From contig CAZHLJ010000001.1 of the NCBI GenBank assembly GCA_964533215.1, positions 1,302,001 to 1,366,000 of the forward strand: a stretch of 64,000 nt of DNA, read 5' to 3'. The DNA comes from Bact-08 sp964533215. GTDB taxonomy: Bacteria > Bacteroidota > Bacteroidia > Bacteroidales > UBA932. The notes under the pieces are model-generated. The model saw only the letters and a program-made list of their open reading frames with translations. It ran no database searches and was not told where the DNA came from. Within the stretch, counting starts at the first letter, position 1. Each line of letters opens with the position of its first letter. A program made the translations under genes and the position numbers. Below are positions 17,211 through 24,443 of this stretch, piece after piece.

Positions 17211-18204
17211 CATAAAGGCTGTTATCACCGGAATCGAGGCTTATATTCCGGATTACATACTGACAAACGACGAACTCTCCACAATGGTCGATACTACTGA
17301 TGAGTGGATCATGTCCCGCATTGGAGTTAAAGAGAGGAGAATATTGAAGGAAGATGGTCTTGGTACTTCATATATGGGTGCAGAGGCTGTAAAAAGGCTG
17401 CTGGAGAAGACCGGAACAAAACCGGAAGAGGTGGATCTGCTGATTTGTGCGACAGTTAGTCCTGATATGCTTTTCCCTGCTACTGCAAATGTTATATGTG
17501 ATAAGGTCGGAATCATGAATGCTTGGGGTTACGATATTAATGCAGGCTGTTCAGGTTTTATTTTCTCATTCTCTACAATTGCACCTCTTATCGAGACCGG
17601 ACGTTCAAAAAAGGCAATACTTGTAACAGGAGAGAGGATGTCTGCTATGACAAACTATCAGGATAGGACTACTTGTCCTCTGTTTGGAGATGCTGCCGTA
17701 GCAATGCTGATTGAGCCATCAGAAGATTCTACATTGGGTCTGATTGATTCTGAGCTCCATGTTGACGGAATTGGACGTCACTACCTATATCAGAAAGCAG
17801 GCGGATCGCTTTACCCCCCAACGCAGGAGTCGGTAAAAAACAGGGAGCATTTTATACATCAGGATGGTCAGGTCGTTTTCAAATATGCAGTCAGCAGAAT
17901 GGCAGACGTATCTGTTGATATGATGAATAAGCATAATCTTAAAGCTGAGGATGTTACATATCTTATTCCTCATCAGGCAAACCTCAGGATTATTGACGCT
18001 ACAGGCAAGAGAATGGGCGTGGATAAAGAAAAAATCCTAATAAACATTGAAAAATTTGGGAATACTGCCGGAACTTCCATACCTTTGGTGTTGTGGGATT
18101 TTGAGAGCAAGTTCAAAAAGGGGGATACACTTATTTTATCTGCCTTTGGTGCAGGGTTCACTTGGGGAGCTTTGTACTACAAGTGGGGATACGATCCTAA
18201 ATAA
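17203..18204 (+). CDS. fabH: 3-oxoacyl-ACP synthase III (FabH)
   Basis: Starts fatty acid synthesis by condensing an acyl-CoA with malonyl-ACP. The catalytic triad is visible: Cys116 (INAGCSGF), His257 (IPHQANLRI) and Asn287 (KFGNTAGTS). The 333 residues match the family, and TTDEWIMSRIGVKERR is typical near the N terminus. Last protein gene of the yceD operon, with tRNA-Arg 6 bases after its stop and no promoter between them. Confidence 0.96.
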   Translation: MSNIKAVITGIEAYIPDYILTNDELSTMVDTTDEWIMSRIGVKERRILKEDGLGTSYMGAEAVKRLLEKTGTKPEEVDLLICATVSPDMLFPATANVICDKVGIMNAWGYDINAGCSGFIFSFSTIAPLIETGRSKKAILVTGERMSAMTNYQDRTTCPLFGDAAVAMLIEPSEDSTLGLIDSELHVDGIGRHYLYQKAGGSLYPPTQESVKNREHFIHQDGQVVFKYAVSRMADVSVDMMNKHNLKAEDVTYLIPHQANLRIIDATGKRMGVDKEKILINIEKFGNTAGTSIPLVLWDFESKFKKGDTLILSAFGAGFTWGALYYKWGYDPK

Positions 18205-18210
18205 TATAGC

Positions 18211-18282
18211 GGCCCTATAGTTCAAGGGATAGAACGGAAGTTTCCTAAACTTCAGATTCGCGTTCGAGTCGCGGTGGGGCTA
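18211..18282 (+). tRNA. tRNA-Arg (anticodon CCT)
   Basis: The 72-nt cloverleaf folds by eye: acceptor GGCCCTA/TGGGGCT (G1-U72 and one U-G wobble), D stem GTTC/GAAC, anticodon stem GAAGT/ACTTC with loop TTCCTAA, 4-nt variable loop, T stem TCGCG/CGCGG with loop TTCGAGT, discriminator A. CCA is not encoded. Anticodon CCT reads AGG. It follows fabH with no separate promoter seen. It marks the left border of the accessory island, and tRNA 3' ends are common integrase targets. Confidence 0.93.
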
Positions 18283-18304
18283 CAAAAAATCATTTTACAC
18301 GTTG

Positions 18305-18332
18305 AAAGCGCTCAGTTTGGGCGCTTTTTTCT
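18305..18332 (+). terminator. Intrinsic terminator after fabH/tRNA-Arg
   Basis: The 7-bp stem AAAGCGC/GCGCTTT with a 9-base loop is followed by a T run. It ends the yceD-to-tRNA transcript. Confidence 0.8.
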
Positions 18333-18357
18333 TTTGTTACTTCATTTACCCTGTTTG

Positions 18358-18581
18358 GGTCAAGGTGCTTTCGATAGGAGTGTGGTTTTCGGATATCTGC
18401 ATCTGGATTACCCACTTCCCGTTCATTTCGCTAAAAAACAAATGCGCCCTTTCTATTATGCCGATATATATTTGGAGTCAGGTCGCCGGTTGTTTTTTTA
18501 CGCTGCATTCACTGAGTGGGTGCCCAATCCCTCCATGCAAGTATCCTTCAAACTCACACTTCTCTTTTTTTGCACCTTGCC
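18358..18581 (+). repeat. Palindromic repeat copy R1 (left border of island)
   Basis: About 224 bp opening with GGTCAAGGTGC and closing with GCACCTTGCC. The two halves are imperfect reverse complements: both carry GTGTG, GGAT, TGCA, a CCCACT block and a run like CTAAAAAACAAATGCG or its relative. Positions 18484-18561 are the exact reverse complement of 24713-24790 (78 bp), and 18380-18400 of 25102-25122. Open frames through it are by-products of the repeat. Confidence 0.85.
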
Positions 18582-18634
18582 ATTCACATGGGGACGCACC
18601 TTGAGTGATCACACAATATACGTCACCATGTGAA

Positions 18635-18748
18635 TTATTTGTCTTTCAGCATGTAGACAGTCCCTTTGTTTTTCCCAACCGATTCAATTATTTGCTCAAT
18701 TTTCATATACTGCAAATCTTTCTTAAGCGTGTTGATTGAAATATCCAT
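18635..18748 (-). pseudogene. Winged-helix (HTH) domain remnant
   Basis: A 37-codon frame from ATG 18748 reads ISINTLKKDLQYMK...ESVGKNKGTVYML. This looks like the C-terminal winged-helix segment found on Fic-type or ATP-binding regulators of Bacteroidota. The rest of any parent gene is missing: upstream the frame continues only briefly before AT-rich sequence. It is probably debris from an earlier gene at this insertion site. A genuine tiny protein is possible but less likely. Confidence 0.4.
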
Positions 18749-18840
18749 ATTGTATCTATAAAGTATCTATATATTGACATCCAAGTTCTGGTTAATTATT
18801 GTTTTTCTGCACTATTGTTGACGTTTTTACTGCTTTTCTT

Positions 18841-19090
18841 GACTCAGGTTATATCTCTACATACATAAGAGAGGTGGCAAGCTAGAAGAGGGGGCAATGA
18901 GAGATGGGAACTTCTGTCTACTCATTCCGCAAGAAGATCCGGAGCAACTAATATGCATTTGGCCGGAATGCCAGATGACCTCATTATGGCCTGTCCCGGG
19001 CATAGCTCTACTGCCCAATTGTATCAATATATTAAGACTAATAGGATTAAGAAAATAGAAGAGCTGAGGAAGTGCAAATACTTTCTATAG
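18841..19090 (+). pseudogene. Decayed tyrosine recombinase (integrase) C-terminus
   Basis: Two frames together give a broken phage/transposon-type integrase. First GYISTYIREVAS then stop (18847-18885). Then from 18899 comes ERWELLSTHSARRSGATN, MHLAGMPDDLIMACPGHSS and AQLYQYIKTNRIKK, ending at TAG 19090. The second part holds the ARRSGATN block, the GHSS block and the active-site-region Tyr (YQYIK) of the catalytic domain. The N-terminal and core-binding domains are gone, and a frameshift or deletion separates the parts. It reads away from tRNA-Arg, as expected for the integrase of an element inserted there. Confidence 0.7.
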
Positions 19091-19251
19091 TTTTTTTGAA
19101 AATCAATAAAATGATTCTCTCTATATAGATCAAATCCTTGATAACGGACGAGGCGTTAGGTCATATTGAATAGACACTTTTCTGCGATGCTTCCCAACGA
19201 CAGGCCTACCAGTCACATTTATTGAGGAGCCGATATAGAAATATTAAAATT
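19091..19251. other. AT-rich spacer inside the island, no gene called
   Basis: Non-coding stretch between the integrase remnant and the 3' end of the membrane-protein gene. A minus-strand frame without a start codon reads GRPVVGKHRRKVSIQYDL, which could be a fragment of a lost gene. The evidence is too thin to call. Confidence 0.4.
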
Positions 19252-19875
19252 CTATTCCTTCTTTGTTTTTCTGTTATCATCCATTATCTTGTCTAATCTT
19301 ATTTTAAAATGGACCATTTGGGCAAAATTGAAAATATTGATGACAGTATCACATATTAAAAAAAGAGAAAAAATAGATAAGAAAATTACGAAAAATGAGA
19401 GAGTGTAATTAGTATTATTCATAATCACTTGACTTGATGCTTCAAAATTCATCGCGATGAATAATGAGATAACGAAACTGAAAAATAGAGTAATAATTTG
19501 AATAAGAATTGATAAAGCAAAGGTCCCATTTACAATTTGAAAAAAACTTAAATTTCCTCTATTTGATAAAGGGTCTGACATCGACTTAATAATATTCCTA
19601 TCTCCGAACCCAATAATTATTGCATAACCTCCTATACAGAATCCTAATAAAGAAGGGAATATGCTAATAGATAGGGCTATAACTTTATTTAATAGTAAAT
19701 AACTATTTATCGAGAAAAATATAAATGGACAAAAAATAAGGATTGACAAAAGTATTGATACATAAGTGGTTTTGTCATTAATAAGCTTCCAAATATATGT
19801 CTTATTACACAATAGTCCCTTGTATCCAACTTCATGTAATTCTTTAAGATCATTTAGTTCCTTGTCGATATTCAT
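19252..19875 (-). CDS. Four-helix membrane protein, partner of the DUF4747-like gene
   Basis: A 207-residue protein with a cytoplasmic-looking N terminus (about 30 residues) and hydrophobic segments near residues 38-55, 62-88, 115-143 and 155-178, then a charged C-terminal tail (IRLDKIMDDNRKTKKE). No enzymatic motif is recognised. It overlaps the DUF4747-like gene by 26 bp, so the two are translationally coupled. A soluble sensor plus a membrane effector is a common arrangement in abortive anti-phage systems; that reading is inference. Visibly more AT-rich than the core genes. Last gene of the six-gene operon. Confidence 0.7.
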   Translation of the reverse strand: MNIDKELNDLKELHEVGYKGLLCNKTYIWKLINDKTTYVSILLSILIFCPFIFFSINSYLLLNKVIALSISIFPSLLGFCIGGYAIIIGFGDRNIIKSMSDPLSNRGNLSFFQIVNGTFALSILIQIITLFFSFVISLFIAMNFEASSQVIMNNTNYTLSFFVIFLSIFSLFLICDTVINIFNFAQMVHFKIRLDKIMDDNRKTKKE

Positions 19876-20713
19876 CTAAAATTTTTTCAGCTAAATTGTT
19901 ACTTACATTATCTGGATCGCACGAAAGTACTAATTTTTCAGGATGTCGCTCAGTATTTATATATTTTTTTTTGCCATTATTTTTTATTGTTGCATGTGCG
20001 AAACCATTCTTTTTAGCAACACCAATCGCTCCTTTTACAAGTTGACTATCGAGTGAAATAGATTCTCCCTTTTTTGGTTTTATCACGAGGTCTAAGCTTC
20101 TGGCTTTTGCTTTTTTAATTTGCTCATCCATATATTGTTCTGCTTCCTTATAATTATCGGAATTACTGTAAGAAATACTAATTTCAAGTTTTTCAATAAT
20201 TTCGGCCTCAATAATTTCTCTAAAAATATCTTCCGATTGTTCTATGATTACATCATATTCAGGTGTAGCACCTACAGCTTCTTTTATTGCAGATTGAAAG
20301 AAACTTTGTGCTGAAAAGATATTGAAATTACTATTCACTAATAATGCAAACCTATGTGCTTTAGGAACGAATACGAAATCTGTCTCAATTAAATTGGGGA
20401 ATAAGTTTGGAGGTAATTGAAATTCACTTACAGCCAAACTTGTTAAATCAATCCAATCTTTTCCGTCAATTGAAGTGAATTTTGAAAATTTCCCATATAA
20501 ATATTTAGTTTGTCCACTTACTGTGGATTCAAAAAGAAGTCGGAGGATTGCATATTTTCCTCCTGGAACTTTAAATGCAAGTTTTTTTTCGTGGATCTGT
20601 TTTAAAAGATTAAGATAAACATCCTCTGAGACTGGGGGATTGGAAATAAACTTAATATTAAGCACCTGAATTGTAACATTCTTTCTTTTCTCAATTTCTG
20701 TTTGATTATTCAT
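19850..20713 (-). CDS. DUF4747-like protein
   Basis: A 287-residue soluble protein resembling the DUF4747 family, from memory. It has an N-terminal strand-rich part (NVTIQVLNIKF), KYAILRLLFES and LYGKFSKFTSIDG, the family-like FVFVPKAHRFALL near residue 115, EKLEISISYSNSD near 175, and a C-terminal LDLVIKPKKGESI. No known catalytic motif is visible. It overlaps the preceding gene by 8 bases (ATGAATAA) and the following membrane-protein gene by 26 bases. I recall that the two-gene Bunzi anti-phage system contains a DUF4747 protein with a membrane partner; this could not be checked here. Confidence 0.65.
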   Translation of the reverse strand: MNNQTEIEKRKNVTIQVLNIKFISNPPVSEDVYLNLLKQIHEKKLAFKVPGGKYAILRLLFESTVSGQTKYLYGKFSKFTSIDGKDWIDLTSLAVSEFQLPPNLFPNLIETDFVFVPKAHRFALLVNSNFNIFSAQSFFQSAIKEAVGATPEYDVIIEQSEDIFREIIEAEIIEKLEISISYSNSDNYKEAEQYMDEQIKKAKARSLDLVIKPKKGESISLDSQLVKGAIGVAKKNGFAHATIKNNGKKKYINTERHPEKLVLSCDPDNVSNNLAEKILDEYRQGTK

Positions 20714-21047
20714 AAGTTAGTATGTTTAAGTTGGTTTCGGCTTTAATACATTCGAGCCATTTGTTTAAATAGGGTATTATTTCTTCGTCGATATTATATA
20801 TTTGAATATATCCTTCCTCGGCAGGTTCATTGTTAGGCATGAAGTTCACAAAATAACCGTCACGCTCCCCATTAATGAATATTCCGTTATAGACTGAGAA
20901 GTAACAATTGTCATAGGTCAACCTGATTTCCCCACATACACAAACCCGGAACTGTTTTATCGAGAACCCGGGAAAGGCTTCGATTGTCTCAGTGAAAAGT
21001 TTACTTTGACTTTCGGATAACTCCATTTTATCAAATATGCCTGCCAT
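20706..21047 (-). CDS. Unknown 113-residue protein in island operon
   Basis: Start taken as ATG 21047 (MAGIFDKMEL); a TTG at 21074 would extend it into the upstream gene. The protein looks like a compact alpha/beta fold: helix (SESQSKLFTETIEAF), then strands (KQFRVCVCGEIRLTY, YFSVYNGIFING, GYFVNFMP, EGYIQIYNI) and a final helix (IPYLNKWLECIKAE). I do not recognise a family. No signal peptide or membrane segment. It shares an 8-base overlap with the DUF4747-like gene and follows the 205-residue gene by 13 bases, so it belongs to the same operon. Confidence 0.65.
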   Translation of the reverse strand: MAGIFDKMELSESQSKLFTETIEAFPGFSIKQFRVCVCGEIRLTYDNCYFSVYNGIFINGERDGYFVNFMPNNEPAEEGYIQIYNIDEEIIPYLNKWLECIKAETNLNILTYE

Positions 21048-21060
21048 ACATTTTATAAGA

Positions 21061-21678
21061 TTAATATGTATCAATTTTCAATTCTTTGTCATGGAACTCA
21101 TCATCTAAATAGTGCTGAACCTCATGGACATATTTGCATCCATTCTCTTTGACGATTTCTTGGAAATTTTTTCCTTTATAGAAGTATTTTTTGAAAGCAT
21201 CGTGGTAATATGAATAATCAGTCCGGAAAATAGGAGATGGTTCATTATATCCAATAGTAGCGGCAGCAATTATAGGGTCATAATAAATATTGAGATCATC
21301 CTTACCGTTGATAGGTATAGGTTCAATATCTGACATTGGAATAGGCTGCTTGCACTCAAATATTTCAATAAATGAGGATTTAATTTCCCTTATTGTGAAA
21401 ATATTGACTTTTGATCCTTGAATACGATTAATGTGATATTTCGTAATATCTTTAATACGAATGAAATCTCCTTTTCTGAATGGCTCGATTTTTAGTTTGT
21501 AAAGTCCACGTTCAACTCTTATAAAATGCTCACTGTATTGACCATTGCCGACAGAGTGTTTAGCAATGAATCCTGGACTTTTACTCAAAAATGAAAAATC
21601 CTTTGATTTAAATTGCTCTTTAACCATACCTGAGTTTACAGCATCCCTAATACGTTGAGTTAAATTTGGTTCTTTCAT
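21061..21678 (-). CDS. Unknown 205-residue protein, possible winged-helix N terminus
   Basis: The N-terminal 60 residues (LTQRIRDAVNSGMVKEQFKS ... GNGQYSEHFIRVERGLYKL) have the look of a small winged-helix or HARE-like domain, with a helix, KSPGFIAKHS and a wing ending in the RG-LYKL motif seen before effector domains in some restriction-type proteins. The middle is strand-rich (FIRIKDITKYHINRI, KVNIFTIREIKSSFIEIF). The C terminus has YDPIIAAATIGYN and charged helices. No nuclease motif is evident. Operon neighbour of the DUF4145 gene (18 bp). Function unknown. Confidence 0.6.
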   Translation of the reverse strand: MKEPNLTQRIRDAVNSGMVKEQFKSKDFSFLSKSPGFIAKHSVGNGQYSEHFIRVERGLYKLKIEPFRKGDFIRIKDITKYHINRIQGSKVNIFTIREIKSSFIEIFECKQPIPMSDIEPIPINGKDDLNIYYDPIIAAATIGYNEPSPIFRTDYSYYHDAFKKYFYKGKNFQEIVKENGCKYVHEVQHYLDDEFHDKELKIDTY

Positions 21679-21696
21679 AGTTAGTCGGTGTTGATG

Positions 21697-22344
21697 TTAT
21701 TTCATCGGTGGTTTATTTGCCGCTGATAACTTTTTATTTAGAGCATTTTTTTTGGATTTTGCTATATCTGGTTGTACAAAATAGAAATCAAAAAGTTGCT
21801 CAATTACATCAAGCAACCATTCTGCTTCTTCAGGTTCCACATCAATAATTTCACCGGTTGATGTACTTTTCATTGGATGAGCAGCAAAATTGCCAACATT
21901 TCTAACAGAGTCAATATTATCTGATAAATATGATGGTAATTTTTGACTGTCTATAACCTGCTGAATTTCGTCAGCTAAATTCCCATTTTTTATTCCGGCT
22001 TTTTCCCTTAGTATGTTCTGTAAACATCTGCGACTAAGTGCAGCACTTGCTTTTGGGCTAAGATCCAAAATTAAACAAGCTTCTTTATAGTCATTAGCAA
22101 AGATTAGTTCTACAGACGATGGGACAGGTTGTCGGGATGAGGTCATTGGCCAAACAATCCGTTCAAACGCGTAATGTGTTTCATTGAGTATTACATTCGT
22201 ACAGAAAATTTTAATAATGATTTTGTTGCAATCACTATTTGGGCAAATCATAGATGTTGCATACCAGTTTCCTTCTGAATCAATATCAAGTAGTGATCCA
22301 TCGAAGTCTTCATGTATTTCTTTTAAGCAATGCGGACACTTCAT
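21697..22344 (-). CDS. DUF4145 (HEPN-superfamily) protein with zinc-ribbon-like N terminus
   Basis: A 215-residue protein. The N terminus has CPHC (Cys3, Cys6) and CPNSDC (Cys34, Cys39), a likely zinc ribbon. From about residue 85 comes the DUF4145 pattern DYKEACLILDLSPKASAALSR, CLQNILREKAG and VRNVGNFAAHP (Arg148, Asn149, His156). DUF4145 is counted, from memory, within the HEPN superfamily, whose members are often RNases or RNA-binding parts of toxin and defence systems. Here the Arg-to-His spacing is longer than the RNase Rx4-6H motif, so nuclease activity is uncertain. Fourth gene from the operon's 3' end. Confidence 0.75.
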   Translation of the reverse strand: MKCPHCLKEIHEDFDGSLLDIDSEGNWYATSMICPNSDCNKIIIKIFCTNVILNETHYAFERIVWPMTSSRQPVPSSVELIFANDYKEACLILDLSPKASAALSRRCLQNILREKAGIKNGNLADEIQQVIDSQKLPSYLSDNIDSVRNVGNFAAHPMKSTSTGEIIDVEPEEAEWLLDVIEQLFDFYFVQPDIAKSKKNALNKKLSAANKPPMK

Positions 22345-22404
22345 AGTTTTTTAAGTGTTTGAGTTATGCGTTGGTTCTGAAACTTTGCCAACTATTTACC
22401 AAGA

Positions 22405-23043
22405 TTAGTTTTGAATATTTATTGTTTTAATCACAAGTTTCTGTAAATGATCTGAGATTTGTCTTAATATTTTTTCAAAATCAAACATTATATTTATTAT
22501 CTCGTAAGGGTCAATCGTTTCAATATAGTGCAATTGGTTATCAATATCGGGGTCTCTATGGGCAATAATATTCATCCGGATCTGTTTTAAATTTTCAAAG
22601 TGAATTGTACTAAATTTTCCAAATTCTTTCTGAAGACTTTTTAACTCCATTAAATAGTTACTTGCCTCTGAAATATCTTTAAATATATTCTTGAAGTCCT
22701 TGCCCAACATTCCAGGAATATCATTTAGTGCTTCATATATCAACAGCACCACTTGTCTTGCGAAATAAACTTTCTGCCATTTTTTCGTTTCATAGAGCAA
22801 ACTATAACCAACAGAAACTAAATCATAAGACAAAATGTTGATAAATCCAAAAACATTCCACATGATAATATGGTCGTTAGTTCCTTTATCTGTAGCAAGT
22901 TTTTTTATTTTTTTTATCAAAAGAATATTTGAATCAAGAACAGCATATCTCTCAATAAATCTTTTTTCGTACTCATTTTTATTATCGACTAAGTCTCTTT
23001 CTCTATATATGTCAACTTTATAGGATGTCAATTGTTCTTGCAT
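22405..23043 (-). CDS. HEPN-like helical protein with Rx5H motif
   Basis: The start is ATG 23043 (MQEQLTSY); a TTG lies 9 bases further up. About 212 residues, almost entirely helical by composition, with no signal or clear membrane segment. Near residue 156 it has IRMNIIAHRDP, an Arg-x5-His arrangement (Arg156, His162) inside a helix, matching the HEPN RNase active-site pattern Rx4-6H. It is next to a DUF4145 protein of the same broad superfamily. Family assignment is by motif only. First gene of the six-gene operon; no TAnnTTTG element was found upstream. Confidence 0.6.
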   Translation of the reverse strand: MQEQLTSYKVDIYRERDLVDNKNEYEKRFIERYAVLDSNILLIKKIKKLATDKGTNDHIIMWNVFGFINILSYDLVSVGYSLLYETKKWQKVYFARQVVLLIYEALNDIPGMLGKDFKNIFKDISEASNYLMELKSLQKEFGKFSTIHFENLKQIRMNIIAHRDPDIDNQLHYIETIDPYEIINIMFDFEKILRQISDHLQKLVIKTINIQN

Positions 23044-23076
23044 TGTAATCAATATTTTAGATTATAATTTATTTTT

Positions 23077-23096
23077 CCTCCTAAACGCCTAGGAGG
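23077..23096. repeat. Perfect hairpin CCTCCTA-6-TAGGAGG
   Basis: A 7-bp perfect inverted repeat with a 6-base loop lies between the thermonuclease gene and the next start at 23043. No T run follows on the minus strand, so it is not a classical terminator. The original thermonuclease stop (before the frameshift) is TAG 23089-23091, inside the structure. Confidence 0.5.
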
Positions 23097-23524
23097 CAAT
23101 AGGATCTTTATCAGCCCACAGACCAACCTTTTTTGATCTGTCCAACTGCTCCATTTCTGAGAGCCGTTTTTTCCTTGTTGTACTGTTTAGAGTGCCATGA
23201 GTATTCGGATTTAATCAACTCATAGTTTAGAGTGTCTTTGCCGACGATGATTAAACCGAGAGTGCGACCATAACGATCTTTTCCATGTGAGATTAGAACT
23301 GCTTCTTTGCCAAAACAAAAATCAGACGTAAACTGCTTTGCCCTATAGCCAAAGGCTTGTTTGGACTCAGGACAATCAACCGCATCCAGTCTGACCTTAA
23401 TCTGAATTCTATCTTGGGTAAGTAGAACAACTATATCACCATCGGTAACGCCGATGATTTTTCCATTAATTCTTTCATTAACTGGACTTAGCAAGAGGAA
23501 TAAGAAGAATAAAAAGCTCCTCAT
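23089..23524 (-). pseudogene. Thermonuclease (SNase-like), C-terminal frameshift
   Basis: Exported nuclease of the staphylococcal nuclease fold. An N-terminal hydrophobic signal is followed by GVTDGDIVVL (Asp28, Asp30), VRLDAVDCPE (Arg45, Asp50, Glu53) and KDRYGRTLG (Arg87), which correspond to the metal and catalytic residues. As sequenced, the frame ends early at 23111 with a non-family tail (137 residues). If the six-base A run (plus strand T 23167-23172) had five bases, the frame would read RLSEMEQLDRSKKVGLWADK and stop at 23089, which is the normal family C terminus. A one-base insertion or a sequencing error is likely. The start overlaps the DUF5763-like stop (TAATG). Confidence 0.8.
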
Positions 23525-23955
23525 TACCTCTTAATGTAAGTTTTATTACCGTTGGAATTTATGTAATATCTTCCTCCTCTTGGCCCGGTGTATATTGTCC
23601 GGCTAGAAGAGGTTGTAGAGCTTTTTGTGGGCTCATATGTCGATTTATGTTGCCAACAATAATCGCTACCCGGGTCAGCATTTCTTTTGCATTGTGATCC
23701 GGCATTTGTGATTGCCTTACACCGCTGTTTCTCAGATGTTGTTTGTACGGCCGAGGTGCTTGCCTCAGTTGTTACCGGACTTGCGGGATTTGTTTGGGCA
23801 GAATTTGAATCGATTATCCTTGATGAGATTATTCTCTCAAGGATTGTTACTCTGGATTTGAGCGCTTCAATCTCCTCCTGCATTTTCTGTATGTCTTGAG
23901 CAGACATGGCTAATGATGAGAACAGTAGGATGGCTAAAAATAATATCTTTTTCAT
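23524..23955 (-). CDS. Secreted DUF5763-like protein with coiled coil and basic adaptor domain
   Basis: A 143-residue exported protein. The signal peptide ends near SAMSAQ, then a short coiled coil (IQKMQEEIEALKSRVTILE, residues 22-40) and a Ser/Thr-rich linker. A Cys/His block with Cys79, Cys89, Cys100 and His103 (RCKAITNAGSQCKR...YCWQH) resembles DUF5763. The C-terminal TGPRGGRYYINSNGNKTYIK resembles the basic adaptor domain named after PBCV proteins. Signal-bearing neighbours on both sides (lipoprotein, nuclease) suggest a cell-surface or secreted set. Exact function unknown. Confidence 0.75.
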   Translation of the reverse strand: MKKILFLAILLFSSLAMSAQDIQKMQEEIEALKSRVTILERIISSRIIDSNSAQTNPASPVTTEASTSAVQTTSEKQRCKAITNAGSQCKRNADPGSDYCWQHKSTYEPTKSSTTSSSRTIYTGPRGGRYYINSNGNKTYIKR

Positions 23956-23972
23956 AGGTTTAAGTTATATCG

Positions 23973-24443
23973 TCATTGAGAAATCTTTATTGCAAATCCT
24001 CTGATCTCATAATATTCAGTTCTTGATGCATATTCTCTCGTTGTCGAGTTATATATGTTGGAGGATACTGTGCACTTTAAATTAGCAATCCCGTTCGCCC
24101 CTACTTTTTTTGCTTCATCAACTACAATTTTTAATAACTCATCGGCGCTTATGACTTCTTTGTAAATTTCTCCTGGAAACGACCTCTTTGAATATAGAGC
24201 ATCTTCAATTTTCTTAACAGGTTGTCGATTACCTTGACTTACCATATCTGCAGGAGAAACCCTTATATACAACTCTCCGCAGGGGGTAAACTTTCCTGTA
24301 AATGGATCAGGGCTTAAGAAAAAAACATTTTCAGTATAGGGCCTGAAATCGAAAAAATTGACATCAACAATTCTTTGTGCTAATTTTGGTGAACAGCCAG
24401 AGATTAGTAAAATAAGAAAAAGAGCCAGCACAAGCTTTCTCAT
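23973..24443 (-). CDS. Lipoprotein of unknown function
   Basis: A 156-residue protein with signal and lipobox LISGC (Cys17). The mature part has RIVDVNFFDFRPYTENVFF, YIRVSPADMVSQG and a C-terminal block VVDEAKKVGANGIANLKC. That last segment recalls small YbjQ-like or SHOCT-linked domains in which an alpha-helix precedes a GANG turn, but I would not name a family. First gene of a three-gene minus-strand set with the DUF5763-like protein and thermonuclease. Confidence 0.7.
   Translation of the reverse strand: MRKLVLALFLILLISGCSPKLAQRIVDVNFFDFRPYTENVFFLSPDPFTGKFTPCGELYIRVSPADMVSQGNRQPVKKIEDALYSKRSFPGEIYKEVISADELLKIVVDEAKKVGANGIANLKCTVSSNIYNSTTREYASRTEYYEIRGFAIKISQ

Noticed and set aside
18274..18633. 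Open frames of 100-119 codons on the plus strand
   Set aside because: They cross the terminator and palindromic repeat R1. The same peptide stretch reappears from R2, so it reflects the repeat, not a protein.
19091..19251. Minus-strand frame with GRPVVGKHRRKVSIQYDL, like a mobilisation-protein start
   Set aside because: No start codon, under 40 codons, and the resemblance is too weak to name.
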